Translations under genes and position numbers: made by a program | Shown here: one piece after another, positions 7,626 through 16,668 of the stretch | How positions within the stretch are numbered: position 1 is the first letter of the stretch | Layout: every line of letters starts with the position of its first letter | Source of the DNA: Beggiatoa alba B18LD | GTDB lineage: Bacteria > Pseudomonadota > Gammaproteobacteria > Beggiatoales > Beggiatoaceae | Length of the DNA: 64,000 nucleotides | NCBI RefSeq assembly: GCF_000245015.1 | Contig: NZ_JH600070.1 | Location: 947,594-1,011,593, forward strand | Direction of reading: 5' to 3' | Notes under the pieces: model-generated | The model's database searches: none | The model's input: the letters and a program-made list of their open reading frames with translations, nothing else | What the model was told of the DNA's origin: nothing

Positions 7626-9203
7626 ATGGATGTTGTAACCCCGCAAACCTTAGCTGTAACAACGGCGTTGTTACATCAGGCATTTCAACAGCAAGCCGTC
7701 ACGACTGAACGCTTGCAAACAATGGGCGAATATCTTTGGCAAATAAGTCGCCCGCTTCTTTTAGCAAATCATACGCCAAACCAGCAAATCATTGGTTTAA
7801 ATACACAGGCTTACCCATCATTATATTGGGAATTATTGCATCATCCACGTTTGGGATTTGTTGCGCAACATCCTGATTATACGTTATATCATCAGTGGGT
7901 TAGCACACAAATTCCGCCTAAACATCCCCTGCCTTTACGAATTTTACTCTTTACAATTCAATTGGAAAAAGATGTACAAAGTAGTTTAGAAGTGGAAACG
8001 GAACAGCAGCGCATATATACCGTTTTACAGCCGTTTATTCAACAAGGGATTGTGCAGTTACAATTGCCAGACGATGGACGGTTTAGCACATTAGCCCAAC
8101 TATTAGCCCAACCTTGGCATCTCGTGATTTTAAGCGGTCACGCCATTTTAACTGAAACAGCAGACACACAGTTTTTATTTGAAGCTAATACGCTTACCGC
8201 ACGTAAAGACATTGAAAATCCTGATGCAATTGAAATTGTACCCGCGCAACAACTGCTTGATGTGCTAAAAAATGCAACGATTGAATGTTTAGTGCTTGCA
8301 ACCTGTCATTCAGCAAGCCTTGCTGCAACATTACACCCATTTATTCCCCACGTTATAGGAATGCGGGATAAAGTGCTAGACCGCGCTAGCCATATCTTTT
8401 TACAAGTATTCTGTTCTTGCCTATTACAAGTTGCTCGAGTCGATATGGCTGTGCAAAAAGCACGGATAGCGATGGCGCAACCTTTATTAACGTCCAGCGA
8501 AACATGGAGCAATGCGCATTGCAAACCAATTGCTGACCCCAGCTGTGGACAATGGAGTTTGCCGACTTTATACAGTCAAAACCCATTGCGTCCACTGCTT
8601 GCACCAACAACAAGCGCGATTTCTTTAAGCGTGCAAACGGTTACTACGCCTGTGCTACCGTTTTTAATCGGACGACGGCAAGCCTTACGAGAATTAATGG
8701 ATTTATTGCAACAACAGCATCATGTGTGGCTGACAGGCACGACAGGTGCGGGCAAGACCACCATCGCGCAACGACTGATTTGGCAATTACAACAGCAAGG
8801 CTATGTCATCATAACGCAACTGAGCACTTTGCCGTCTCATGTCACTGTTCCCACACTGCTTTATTTAGATGATTTAAAAAGAGAAACATTATCTATAGAA
8901 CAACAGCAACAAATCAATGCCTTACCTTGTGCCTGTTTACTGGTAAGCCGTCGTTTTTTTGACAGTGAGCTGATAAGCCATCATTACCCATTATCATCGC
9001 CATCATTTCTCGATTTTTCACGTTACTGCCGTTATTTACGTTTACCACATACATCAGTACAACTGCGTTTGATATATCATGGATTACAGGGAAATTTTGC
9101 CGCCGTGCAGTTATTTCAAAATTTGCCACCGACAAATAATCGGGAACAATTTCAGCAACAGTTGCAGATGGCAAAGCGGTTTTTGCGCGGGCGGGGGATA
9201 TAG
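7626..9203 (+). CDS. CHAT-protease-like protein with fused P-loop NTPase
   Basis: This is a 525-residue protein with two recognisable parts. Residues ~100-320 look like a CHAT (caspase-like) peptidase: a hydrophobic strand ends in HLVILSGHA (His 172) and a second ends in CLVLATCHSA (Cys 227), the normal His/Cys dyad context. Residues 346-450 form a P-loop NTPase: PFLIGRRQALRELM, Walker A GTTGAGKTT (371-379), Walker B LLYLDDL (411-417) and a sensor-like CLLVSRR. No signal peptide or TM helix is seen. CHAT-NTPases are known from bacterial conflict and regulated-proteolysis systems, where C-terminal repeats sense a trigger. Here the protein stops soon after the NTPase core, 10 bp before an inserted repeat element, so a sensor domain may be missing. 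The target is unknown. Confidence 0.75.
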   Translation: MDVVTPQTLAVTTALLHQAFQQQAVTTERLQTMGEYLWQISRPLLLANHTPNQQIIGLNTQAYPSLYWELLHHPRLGFVAQHPDYTLYHQWVSTQIPPKHPLPLRILLFTIQLEKDVQSSLEVETEQQRIYTVLQPFIQQGIVQLQLPDDGRFSTLAQLLAQPWHLVILSGHAILTETADTQFLFEANTLTARKDIENPDAIEIVPAQQLLDVLKNATIECLVLATCHSASLAATLHPFIPHVIGMRDKVLDRASHIFLQVFCSCLLQVARVDMAVQKARIAMAQPLLTSSETWSNAHCKPIADPSCGQWSLPTLYSQNPLRPLLAPTTSAISLSVQTVTTPVLPFLIGRRQALRELMDLLQQQHHVWLTGTTGAGKTTIAQRLIWQLQQQGYVIITQLSTLPSHVTVPTLLYLDDLKRETLSIEQQQQINALPCACLLVSRRFFDSELISHHYPLSSPSFLDFSRYCRYLRLPHTSVQLRLIYHGLQGNFAAVQLFQNLPPTNNREQFQQQLQMAKRFLRGRGI

Positions 9204-9213
9204 GAAACGTATT

Positions 9214-9533
9214 AACCTGAGTTCGGCGAGTTTCTGTTAAAGAAACAACGGCTTGTCTGAATCAGAATTCACAAAATTTTCAGAATTAGCAGAATTAAAA
9301 AGCATGATTCATCTTACTTTTTGGTTTAAGGGTTTTAAATTCCGCTAATTCTGTTAATTCTGAAAATCCTGATTCAGACAATGTTGTAATCTTGTCTGGT
9401 TAATCTTGATGAAAAACAAGAGAATAATCTCTGCCAGTCCGTCAAACCTTTTCGCGTGTTCCAACAGACCTGCTAGGTTTTGAAAGTCTAGCAGGTCTCT
9501 GTTTTATTTTATAAAACTCGCCGAACTCAGGTT
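9214..9533. mobile_element. MITE-like element A3 (320 bp, internal hairpin in reverse orientation)
   Basis: The ends are AACCTGAGTTCGGCGAG and CTCGCCGAACTCAGGTT, with TA outside each. The GACCTGCTAGG hairpin lies at the right end next to GTTTTATTTTATAAAACTCG, the reverse complement of the left part of A1, so the internal part is inverted. There is extra unique DNA in the middle (about 9390-9460). It begins 10 bp after the CHAT-NTPase stop. Confidence 0.85.
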
Positions 9534-9550
9534 ATTATAAAACGACATGA

Positions 9551-9599
9551 AGGACTGCCAGTCCTAGATTTAAATTACTTTATGGTACGGTTACTATAA
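9551..9599. repeat. Fragment of the second repeat family (B)
   Basis: AGGACTGCCAGTCCT is followed by a stretch nearly identical to 46198-46245 (AAATT, CTTTAT, then TACG-TTACTATA). The left inverted end is missing, so this is a truncated copy wedged between two family A elements. Confidence 0.7.
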
Positions 9600-9627
9600 A
9601 ACCAAAAAATGAATGCAAATGACGCTT

Positions 9628-9728
9628 TTTAATTCTGAAAATTCTGTGAATTCTGATTCAGACAAAAAAAACCTGCTAGGTTTTTAAAACCTAGCAGGTC
9701 TCTGTGAAAATTCGCTGAACTTGGGTTA
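9628..9728. mobile_element. Partial MITE-like element A4 ending in the urtA stop codon
   Basis: It contains CTGATTCAGACA, the CCTGCTAGG hairpin and the right end TTCGCTGAACTTGGGTTA. No left end is seen. The final TTA of the element end is the complement of the urtA stop codon TAA. Confidence 0.75.
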
Positions 9729-11036
9729 TTTAAAACGCGGTTCTACGCAGTTGCCACATACCCAAGGATATGTCCAATCAGCAGTTTTCTTCGCACTGTC
9801 GGGAATGTAAGGACTCCATGCATCAGCACGAATTGCATCTTCTGTTTTCCATACAATATTAAATTGACCTTTTTCGGTAATTTCACCAATAAAAACAGGT
9901 TTATGTAGGTGGTGATTTTTCGCGTCTAATTTTACTTCAAAGCCAGAAGGTGACATGAATTTTTGATAGCCTAGAGCTTGGCGTACCGCATTTATATCGG
10001 TTGTACCTGCTTGTTCTACGGCTTGTTTCCACATGTTTATCCCAATATAAGTGGCTTCCATGGGGTCATTGGTGACACGACTGTCTGCGTTGGACAATTT
10101 TTTCTCTTTGACGTAGGCTTGCCATTTAGCAATAAATGCTTTGTTTTGGGGGGTCTCTAAGGACATGAAGTAGTTCCATGCAGCAAGGTGTCCAACGAGG
10201 GGTTTTGTATCGATGCCACGGAGTTCTTCTTCTCCAACTGAGAAGGCTATGACAGGAATATCTTCAGCTTTTAAGCCTTGATTACCTAATTCTTTGTAAA
10301 ACGGTACGTTAGAGTCGCCGTTAATGGTGGAAATCACGGCGGTGGGGTTGCCTGTCGCGAAGGTTTTAATTTTGGCAACAATGGTTTGGTAGTCGCTGTG
10401 ACCAAAGGGGGTGTATTCTTCCATGATATTGGCATCGGTGATGCCTTTTTGATTGAGGAAGGCGCGGAGAATTTTGTTAGTCGTGCGGGGATAGACGTAG
10501 TCAGTGCCGAGTAATACGAAGCGTTTTGCCCCACCACCATCAGCACTCATCAGGTATTCAACGGCGGGAATAGCTTGTTGATTGGGAGCAGCCCCAGTGT
10601 AGAAGACGTTATAAGAGGATTCTTCGCCTTCATATTGGACGGGATAGAATAGTAAGCCGTTGAGTTCTTCAAAAACAGGTAGAACGGATTTACGAGAGAC
10701 GGATGTCCAGCATCCAAAGACGACGGCAACTTTTTCTTTTTGAATCAGTTCACGGGCTTTTTCTGCAAATAGGGGCCAGTCTGAAGCGGGGTCGACAACA
10801 ATGGGTTCTATTTGTTTGCCTAAAACTCCCCCTTTTTTGTTGATTTCTTCAATCGTCATCAGTGCCATGTCTTTTAAAGAGGTTTCACTGATTGCCATTG
10901 TGCCTGATAGGGAGTGCAGAATGCCGACTTTGATGGTGTCAGCAGCGAGTACGAATTGACTGGCGAGGAGGGTTGCGCCTGCGGTGAGGCTGAGTAGTGC
11001 GGTTTTGCTAAAGGTCTGTAAAACGTTTTTTTTCAT
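9726..11036 (-). CDS. urtA: Urea/short-chain amide ABC transporter substrate-binding protein UrtA
   Basis: This periplasmic binding protein captures urea for an ABC importer. The mature part has the UrtA pattern: IKVGILHSLSGTMAISE, VVFGCWTSVSRKSVLPVFE, FYPVQYEGEESSYNVFYTGA and the C-terminal WTYPWVCGNC. The start at ATG 11036 gives 436 residues with a typical signal peptide ending FVLAAD and an AAGGAG ribosome site 7-8 bases upstream; the longer frame to 11207 adds an unlikely leader. Other urt genes normally follow directly, but here repeat DNA follows and no urtBCDE is in the window. Upstream lie a perfect sigma-54 promoter and two NtrC-like sites, so nitrogen control is expected. Its membrane and ATPase partners must be elsewhere or absent. 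Confidence 0.92.
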   Translation of the reverse strand: MKKNVLQTFSKTALLSLTAGATLLASQFVLAADTIKVGILHSLSGTMAISETSLKDMALMTIEEINKKGGVLGKQIEPIVVDPASDWPLFAEKARELIQKEKVAVVFGCWTSVSRKSVLPVFEELNGLLFYPVQYEGEESSYNVFYTGAAPNQQAIPAVEYLMSADGGGAKRFVLLGTDYVYPRTTNKILRAFLNQKGITDANIMEEYTPFGHSDYQTIVAKIKTFATGNPTAVISTINGDSNVPFYKELGNQGLKAEDIPVIAFSVGEEELRGIDTKPLVGHLAAWNYFMSLETPQNKAFIAKWQAYVKEKKLSNADSRVTNDPMEATYIGINMWKQAVEQAGTTDINAVRQALGYQKFMSPSGFEVKLDAKNHHLHKPVFIGEITEKGQFNIVWKTEDAIRADAWSPYIPDSAKKTADWTYPWVCGNCVEPRFK

Positions 11037-11094
11037 TACTTGACTCCTTGTAGCGAGTGGGATGCGGTGATGGGTATCAACCGCGCTTGTCATC

Positions 11095-11110
11095 GGCAAG
11101 ACTGATGCCA
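11095..11110 (-). promoter_or_regulatory. Sigma-54 (RpoN) promoter of urtA
   Basis: On the minus strand the sequence TGGCATCAGTCTTGCC matches the -24/-12 consensus (TGGCAC-N5-TTGC), with GG and GC exactly 10 bases apart. The predicted transcript start is about 11084, giving a ~48-base leader before the urtA ATG. Confidence 0.8.
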
Positions 11111-11187
11111 TGATGAAAGAGTGATAGTTAATAACTTGTTTTGTAAATTTTTTATCGTGATTTGAGTAATGTTGAATATGGATATAG

Positions 11188-11204
11188 TGCACGATTTTAG
11201 TCAA
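11188..11204 (-). promoter_or_regulatory. NtrC-like enhancer site, proximal
   Basis: TTGACTAAAATCGTGCA on the minus strand matches 14 of 17 positions of the NtrC consensus TGCACTAAAATGGTGCA. It is centred about 112 bp before the predicted start, a normal enhancer distance. Confidence 0.65.
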
Positions 11205-11217
11205 CATTTATGGGTTT

Positions 11218-11234
11218 AGCACTAAAAATGCGCA
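11218..11234 (+). promoter_or_regulatory. NtrC-like enhancer site, distal
   Basis: AGCACTAAAAATGCGCA matches 13 of 17 positions of the NtrC consensus. It lies 30 bp (three helical turns) from the proximal site, like the paired sites of glnA, and ends 6 bp before the glgA stop codon. Confidence 0.6.
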
Positions 11235-11239
11235 GTTAT

Positions 11240-12694
11240 TTAAGATAATACTTGTTTATATAACTGAATGTATTGTTTCGCGCTTTGTTGCCAACTGCAA
11301 TCGTAATTCATGCCATTTTCTTGTAATTGTCGCCATGTCGCTTTGTCGCGGAAGGTTAATAGCGCACGTTGTATGCTGTGTAGAATAGCATGATGGTCTT
11401 CTGCGTCAAAAATAAAGCCTGTCGCAATTCCTTTATCTAAATTTGCGGGCGTTGTGTCGACAACGGTATCGGCTAATCCGCCCGTGCGACGAACAAGGGG
11501 AATTGTACCGTAGCGCATACTGTATAGTTGGTTTAATCCACAGGGTTCAAAACGGGAAGGCATGAGGAAGATATCTGCACCTGCTTCCAGTTGATGTGCA
11601 AGGGTTTCATCGTAGCCAATGGTAACGCTTAACGTGCCTTGATAGCGGGTTGCAAGGTGTTTTAAGTGGTTTTCTAGGTCTTTATCGCCGCTACCAAGGA
11701 TTGCGAGTTGCGCACCTTCTGCGAGGATGTCTGCAATGGCAGGAATGACTAAGTCTAAGCCTTTTTGATAGGTTAAACGGGTAATCATGGCTATTAGGGG
11801 TTTTTCGGGGTGCATTAAGCCTAAACGTTGGCATAGTGCCTGTTTATTTTGTTGCTTACCTGTCAAGTCTTGGCGGGAGTAGTGAAACGGTAAATAGGTG
11901 TCGGTGCTGGCGTTCCAGTCATCTGTATCAATACCATTTAAAATGCCTCGTAGTTGTTGGCGACGTTCGTAGAGTAAGCCCGCAAGACCATAGCCAAATT
12001 GTGGCGTTTGTATTTCTTTTGCATAGTTTGGACTCACGGTTGTGAGCCAATGACTGTAATAAATTCCTGCTTTTAAGAAGGATAACGCGCCGTAATATTC
12101 TAATCCGTGCATGTTAAAGCTGATATTCGGCAGTTCTAAAAAACTCATCACCGCAGGGTCAAATACACCTTGATACGCCATATTATGCAGGCTTTGAATC
12201 ACTCGCACATGAACGGGGTTTGCACTGTACGCCAAATAAGCAGGGGTTAGCCCTGTTTGCCAGTCGTTACAGTGAATAATATCGGGTTTAAAGTCAAAAT
12301 AATGTTGTCCAAAGAAGGCGGCTAGTTTTGCCAACGCGCCAAAACGTAGGGGATTGTCTTGCCAATCCTGCCCATATGCATCTTGATATAAACCGCCCAT
12401 TCGTTGATAAAGTTGTGGACAGTCTAGTACATATACAGGGAAACTTTGGTCAGGCATCATGCCCGTTAAAATACGAACAGGGGGCAAACTGTGTAGTAAA
12501 TTAACGCGCTCATAGACACAAGTGAGGGTTAATTTATCTAACACGGCAGGATAAGCAGGGAGTAAGACGCGAACATCTACCCCTAATTGTTGTAGGGCTT
12601 TGGGAAGTGCGTGACTGACATCCGCAAGACCGCCTGTTTTAACAAGGGGATATACTTCAGAACTGACAAAAAGAATTTTGAGAGAGGAGGGCAT
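11240..12694 (-). CDS. glgA: Glycogen synthase (ADP-glucose type)
   Basis: GlgA adds glucose from ADP-glucose to the growing alpha-1,4-glucan in the cytoplasm. The 484-residue protein is normal length. It begins LKILFVSSEVYPLVKTGGLADV, containing the ADP-glucose-binding KTGGLAD motif. It also has HCNDWQTGL, NGIDTDDWN, and the C-terminal GT5 signature MPSRFEPCGLNQLYSMRYG followed by RRTGGLADTV. No other glycogen genes (glgB, glgC, glgP) are in the window. It is transcribed toward urtA, and the NtrC-like sites for urtA sit just after its stop. Confidence 0.96.
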   Translation of the reverse strand: MPSSLKILFVSSEVYPLVKTGGLADVSHALPKALQQLGVDVRVLLPAYPAVLDKLTLTCVYERVNLLHSLPPVRILTGMMPDQSFPVYVLDCPQLYQRMGGLYQDAYGQDWQDNPLRFGALAKLAAFFGQHYFDFKPDIIHCNDWQTGLTPAYLAYSANPVHVRVIQSLHNMAYQGVFDPAVMSFLELPNISFNMHGLEYYGALSFLKAGIYYSHWLTTVSPNYAKEIQTPQFGYGLAGLLYERRQQLRGILNGIDTDDWNASTDTYLPFHYSRQDLTGKQQNKQALCQRLGLMHPEKPLIAMITRLTYQKGLDLVIPAIADILAEGAQLAILGSGDKDLENHLKHLATRYQGTLSVTIGYDETLAHQLEAGADIFLMPSRFEPCGLNQLYSMRYGTIPLVRRTGGLADTVVDTTPANLDKGIATGFIFDAEDHHAILHSIQRALLTFRDKATWRQLQENGMNYDCSWQQSAKQYIQLYKQVLS

Positions 12695-12758
12695 TATTGA
12701 TATATAGTGTCAACGGTGAATTGCGCCCCCTGTGGTCTAAGGGGGGCAATGGAGAGTA

Positions 12759-13316
12759 TTAATTTAAAATGGTCACTTCTACTCGACGGTTTTTTTGCCG
12801 TCCACTGGCAGATTTATTACTCACAACAGGACGATTTTCCCCAAATCCCTTAACCTGTAACCGCCCATAATCCACGCCCCTACTCACTAAAGCTTGCGCG
12901 ACAGATTCAGCGCGACGTTCGGATAAATCTTGGTTATAACTTTTACTGCCAACATTATCGGTATGTCCTTCTACTGCAATATATCTACCTGCATTTTGTT
13001 GAATAATTCCTGCTAATTGGTCAACGGTTGCTTGTGCGCTAGCATTTAAAGATGCTTTGTCAAAATCAAATAAAACAGCATCAATGCTATACATCATCCC
13101 GCGCTCGGTTTGTACCCCTTGCAGACCTAACATGGTTAAACCGCCTGCGCTCATAGAATTTAAGCCAGAACGTTGGGGCGGAACAATATTGGATTTATCG
13201 GCGTTTCCTGCTGCCATAAGTGAAGAGCTTTTAATCGCATCGCAAGCATTGAGAAAGGTGAGAATAGTAATAACCGTGATGAGTTTTAACGGGCTAAAAG
13301 AAAGCATATTTTTCAT
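12759..13316 (-). CDS. OmpA-family peptidoglycan-associated lipoprotein
   Basis: This 185-residue protein has a lipoprotein-like signal (FLNACDA, Cys about 25) and a C-terminal OmpA domain that binds peptidoglycan. OmpA features: VLFDFDKASLNASA, VEGHTDNVGSKSYN, LSERRAESVAQAL, VKGFGENRPV and the closing NRRVEVTI. It probably anchors the outer membrane to the cell wall. It stands alone between glgA and the divergent argD. Pal itself is usually next to tol genes, so this is a Pal-like paralogue. Confidence 0.87.
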   Translation of the reverse strand: MKNMLSFSPLKLITVITILTFLNACDAIKSSSLMAAGNADKSNIVPPQRSGLNSMSAGGLTMLGLQGVQTERGMMYSIDAVLFDFDKASLNASAQATVDQLAGIIQQNAGRYIAVEGHTDNVGSKSYNQDLSERRAESVAQALVSRGVDYGRLQVKGFGENRPVVSNKSASGRQKNRRVEVTILN

Positions 13317-13661
13317 AATGAGCGTTCCTGTGGGTGATTGATATTAGAAAGATAACACATTTTTCATTTTTATAAGAGACAAGCAATTTTTTAAATCTAT
13401 CCATGAGTTAGCAGACTTTTTTTGAGTAAATTATCACTTATTATTCAGCAACTCAATAACCCAAGTTGGGCATCAATCTTTGTAAGAAAAAAATCTTTGC
13501 CATACTACTGTATGTAACAGTAGTTAGATAAATTATTTTTTCAGTAACAAAAAAACTGATTTTTCCTGACTAACTCATTGCCTATTCATTACTTTATCGT
13601 TAGAATTCATTCTTTTCGTAGGCAGCCTATAGGGCTGCTTTTTCATTTTGGGGATACTGAC
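13317..13661. other. Divergent intergenic region with two inverted repeats
   Basis: It lies between the OmpA-like gene and argD. There is an ACTACTG-N7-CAGTAGT repeat at about 13504-13524 and a GCAGCC/GGCTGC hairpin followed by five T at 13621-13645. At about 13457 AATAACCCAAGTT resembles a lone end of the family A repeats. No ORF with a ribosome site was seen. Confidence 0.5.
13621..13645 (+). terminator. Terminator-like hairpin in the argD leader
   Basis: GGCAGCC-TATA-GGGCTGC is followed by TTTTTC, ending 17 bp before the argD start. As no gene ends upstream on this strand, it may be an attenuator or leader-control element and not a simple terminator. Confidence 0.45.
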
Positions 13662-14849
13662 ATGTCAACGACTTTAATGCCCAATTACGCGCGTTTACCC
13701 GTTACTTTCACAAAAGGCGAAGGTGCATGGCTTTGGGATACACACGGCAAGCGTTATTTAGACGCAGTGTCGGGTATTGCAGTATGCAGTTTAGGACACG
13801 CTCACCCTGCTATTGCTCAAGCGATTTGTGAACAAGCACATACACTGCTACATACATCAAACTTGTATGGCATCGCTCATCAACAAACGCTCGCCGATAC
13901 GCTTATCCGTTTGACAGGGATGGAAACTGCCTTCTTTTGCAATTCAGGCGCAGAAGCAAACGAAGCAGCGATTAAAATCTCGCGTTTATACGGGCATCAA
14001 AAAGGCATCGATGTCCCTACCATTATCGTGATGGAAAATGCGTTTCATGGTCGTACCCTTGCAGCATTGACTGCTACAGGGAATTTAAAAGCACAAGCAG
14101 GATTTGATCCATTAGTGCAAGGCTTTATCCGTGTCCCTTACAACAATGTCGACGCTGTTCAACAAATTGCAACCCAAAACCCGAATATTGTTGCCATTCT
14201 GGTAGAACCCGCACAAGGTGAGGGGGGCGTTTGTATTCCCGAAACGGGTTATTTACAAAAGCTCCGCGCTATTTGCGACCAACATGATTGGTTATTAATG
14301 CTTGACGAAATTCAAACAGGCATAGGACGTACAGGACGCTGGTTAGCCTGCCAACATGAAAATGTACTCCCCGATGTTGTCACTCTTGCAAAAGCATTAG
14401 GTAATGGTATGCCCATTGGTGCTTGTTTAGCACGGGGCAAAGTTGCCAACATCTTCACCGCTGGCACTCACGGCACAACGTTCGGCGGCAATCCCCTTGC
14501 TTGCCGTACCGCTTTAGCTGTTTTAGAAACGATAGAAAACCAACACCTATTAAATCGTGTTAATGAATTAGGTGAACGGATACATCAAGGACTACACAAA
14601 GCCTTGCACGCAGTAGAGGGAGTTATCACCATCCGCCATAAAGGGCTAATGATAGGAGTAGAACTTACAGAACCTTGCGCCCCCTTAGTGGCAAAAGCCT
14701 TAGAACAAGGCATTCTTATCAACGTCACTGCCATGCGGGTAATTCGCTTACTTCCCCCGTTTATTCTAACCAATGAACAAGCGGACGAAATTGTACAAAA
14801 GGTTTCAAACCTTGTACTCGAATTTCTCTCCGTGACAGCCACCCCCTAA
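13662..14849 (+). CDS. argD: Acetylornithine aminotransferase ArgD
   Basis: ArgD is a PLP enzyme that converts N-acetylglutamate semialdehyde to N-acetylornithine in arginine synthesis; it may also serve in lysine synthesis. Class III aminotransferase features: [61 protein letters not shown], the PLP-lysine region [15 protein letters not shown], and [16 protein letters not shown] 13662 gives 395 residues, the usual length, with GGGGA about 8 bases before; the longer upstream frame runs through the leader hairpin and is unlikely. argF follows after 16 bp in the same operon. Confidence 0.95.
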   Translation: MSTTLMPNYARLPVTFTKGEGAWLWDTHGKRYLDAVSGIAVCSLGHAHPAIAQAICEQAHTLLHTSNLYGIAHQQTLADTLIRLTGMETAFFCNSGAEANEAAIKISRLYGHQKGIDVPTIIVMENAFHGRTLAALTATGNLKAQAGFDPLVQGFIRVPYNNVDAVQQIATQNPNIVAILVEPAQGEGGVCIPETGYLQKLRAICDQHDWLLMLDEIQTGIGRTGRWLACQHENVLPDVVTLAKALGNGMPIGACLARGKVANIFTAGTHGTTFGGNPLACRTALAVLETIENQHLLNRVNELGERIHQGLHKALHAVEGVITIRHKGLMIGVELTEPCAPLVAKALEQGILINVTAMRVIRLLPPFILTNEQADEIVQKVSNLVLEFLSVTATP

Positions 14850-14865
14850 CCTACAGGAGTCAGAC

Positions 14866-15780
14866 ATGCCCGTCCGTCATTTTTTGACCCTCCTCGACCT
14901 CTCTAAAGATGAACTAAACCGCTTAATTGCACGTGCGATTGAATTAAAAGCCATGCAACAAGCGGGAACGATTTACGAACCACTAAAAAATCGTGTACTA
15001 GCGATGGTTTTTGAAAAATCCTCTACCCGTACCCGCGTTTCCTTTGAAACCGCAATGGCCCAATTTGGGGGTAGCTCAATTTTTCTTTCCCCCCGTGATA
15101 CCCAACTTGGACGAGGAGAGCCGATAGAAGATACTGCGCGTGTCTTATCCTATATGGTTGACTGCATTATGATTCGCACATTTGCACATGAAAATGTAGA
15201 ACGATTTGCCGCTTATTCACGTGTTCCCGTGATTAATGCATTAACAGATTTATATCACCCTTGCCAATTATTAGCGGATATTCAAACCTTTGTAGAAACA
15301 CATGGCAGCATTGCAGGGCGCAGGGTAGCATGGATAGGCGATGGCAATAATATGTGTCACAGCTATATTCACGCTGCCATGCAATTCGATTTTGAATTAG
15401 CCATTGCCTCCCCAAAAGGCTATGAGCCAGACCCCAACATCATGGCACAAGCCAAAGACCACGTTATCTTTACCGACGACGCAAGTGCAGCGATTAAAGG
15501 CGCAAGTCTTATTTCAACCGATGTCTGGGCAAGCATGGGGCAAGAGCAAGAACAAGAAAAACGTGCCAAAGCCTTTAAAGATTATCAAGTAGATACCGCA
15601 TTAATGCGTTTAGCTACGCCTGATGCCGTCTTTATGCACTGCCTACCCGCCCATCGGGGCGAAGAAGTCAGCGCAGAAGTGATTGACGGCAAACAAAGCG
15701 TTGTTTGGGAACAAGCGGGCAATCGTTTACATGCACAAAAAGCCTTACTTGAATTTCTATTAGTCACTGCAAAACAGTAA
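14866..15780 (+). CDS. argF: Ornithine carbamoyltransferase ArgF
   Basis: It transfers a carbamoyl group from carbamoyl phosphate to ornithine to make citrulline. The 304-residue protein carries the carbamoyl-phosphate motif [30 protein letters not shown] and the ornithine-site motif [13 protein letters not shown]. The ribosome site CAGGAGT lies 8 bases before the start, and it follows argD with a 16-bp gap, so the two steps are co-transcribed. An anabolic role is most likely, since no arginine deiminase genes are nearby. Confidence 0.96.
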   Translation: MPVRHFLTLLDLSKDELNRLIARAIELKAMQQAGTIYEPLKNRVLAMVFEKSSTRTRVSFETAMAQFGGSSIFLSPRDTQLGRGEPIEDTARVLSYMVDCIMIRTFAHENVERFAAYSRVPVINALTDLYHPCQLLADIQTFVETHGSIAGRRVAWIGDGNNMCHSYIHAAMQFDFELAIASPKGYEPDPNIMAQAKDHVIFTDDASAAIKGASLISTDVWASMGQEQEQEKRAKAFKDYQVDTALMRLATPDAVFMHCLPAHRGEEVSAEVIDGKQSVVWEQAGNRLHAQKALLEFLLVTAKQ

Positions 15781-15801
15781 AATAGACATTTTTACCCTTG
15801 C

Positions 15802-15827
15802 GTAGAAGTGACTTAGGTTACTTCTAC
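15802..15827. repeat. Inverted repeat between argF and ppa
   Basis: GTAGAAGT and ACTTCTAC form a hairpin with a 10-base loop, without a T-run. It may weakly separate argF from ppa or stabilise the message end. Confidence 0.4.
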
Positions 15828-15868
15828 CAAATATATAGACATATTACTCAACCACTTAGGACGAAAAA

Positions 15869-16417
15869 ATGAACTTAGACAGAGTCACATCAGGCAAAAA
15901 TCCCCCCAGTGATGTCAATGTCATTATTGAAATTCCCGCCCATAGCGACCCCGTTAAATACGAAGTGGATAAAGAAACAGGCGCGATGTTTGTCGACCGT
16001 TTCATGAGTGCCGCCATGCACTACCCCTGCAACTATGGCTATATTCCCCATACTCTCGCAGGCGATGGCGACCCTGTTGACGTGTTAGTCATCACCCCCG
16101 TGCCTTTAATCAGCGGTTCTGTCATTCGCTGCCGTCCTGTCGCCTTATTACGCATGACGGACGAATCTGGACAAGATGCCAAAGTGCTAGCTGTTCCCGC
16201 TGACAAATTAAGCACCCAATATCGGAGCATATTAGACCTGAAAGATGTTCCACAAAACATGCTCGACCAAATTGCCCACTTCTTTGAACATTACAAAGAT
16301 TTAGAACCCAACAAATGGGTAAAATTAGACTGTTGGGCAGCCATTGAAGAAGCCCACCGCGAAATTACCGAAGGGATTGAACGCTACAATTCCAGCGCAG
16401 AAAAACCGAATTTCTAA
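15869..16417 (+). CDS. ppa: Inorganic pyrophosphatase (family I)
   Basis: It hydrolyses pyrophosphate to phosphate and pulls biosynthetic reactions forward. At 182 residues it has the usual bacterial length. Motifs: [29 protein letters not shown] and the signature DGDPVDVLV with its metal-binding aspartates; a C-terminal KWVKLDCW segment is also conserved. It stands 88 bp after argF. Its TAA stop is included in a 69-bp direct repeat that recurs at 16641. Confidence 0.96.
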   Translation: MNLDRVTSGKNPPSDVNVIIEIPAHSDPVKYEVDKETGAMFVDRFMSAAMHYPCNYGYIPHTLAGDGDPVDVLVITPVPLISGSVIRCRPVALLRMTDESGQDAKVLAVPADKLSTQYRSILDLKDVPQNMLDQIAHFFEHYKDLEPNKWVKLDCWAAIEEAHREITEGIERYNSSAEKPNF

Positions 16418-16442
16418 TTCGTTTCACTGAATTAAACAATAA

Positions 16443-16480
16443 AAAGACCTGCTAAGTTTTCAAAACTTAGCAGGTCTTTA
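16443..16480. terminator. Bidirectional terminator hairpin after ppa
   Basis: AAAGACCTGCTAAGTTTT pairs with its complement, A-rich before and T-rich after. It is 25 bp past the ppa stop. Confidence 0.75.
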
Positions 16481-16668
16481 TTTGTCTGAATCAGAATTCA
16501 CAGAATTTTCAGAATTAGCAGAATTAAAAACAATTAAAAACATAATTTTTTATTCTTTTAATTTTCTTGTCTTTTTAATTCTGAAAATTCTGATTCAGAC
16601 AAGCTGTTGTCTTTTTAAAAGAAACTCGCCGAACTCAGGTTAATTCGTTTCACTGAATTAAACAATAA

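Noticed and set aside
8306-8872. Overlapping frames on both strands inside the CHAT-NTPase gene
   Set aside because: They lack ribosome sites and family similarity and lie within a gene whose own motifs are intact.
9204-9725. A hidden transposase gene within the repeat cluster
   Set aside because: No open frame of useful length is present; the DNA is made of short inverted repeats only, so these are non-autonomous elements.
11037-11207. Longer start for urtA
   Set aside because: It would place the sigma-54 promoter inside the coding region and precede a complete signal peptide and ribosome site at 11036.
13450-13475. Lone family A end near 13457
   Set aside because: Only about a dozen bases match and no partner end is nearby; could be chance.
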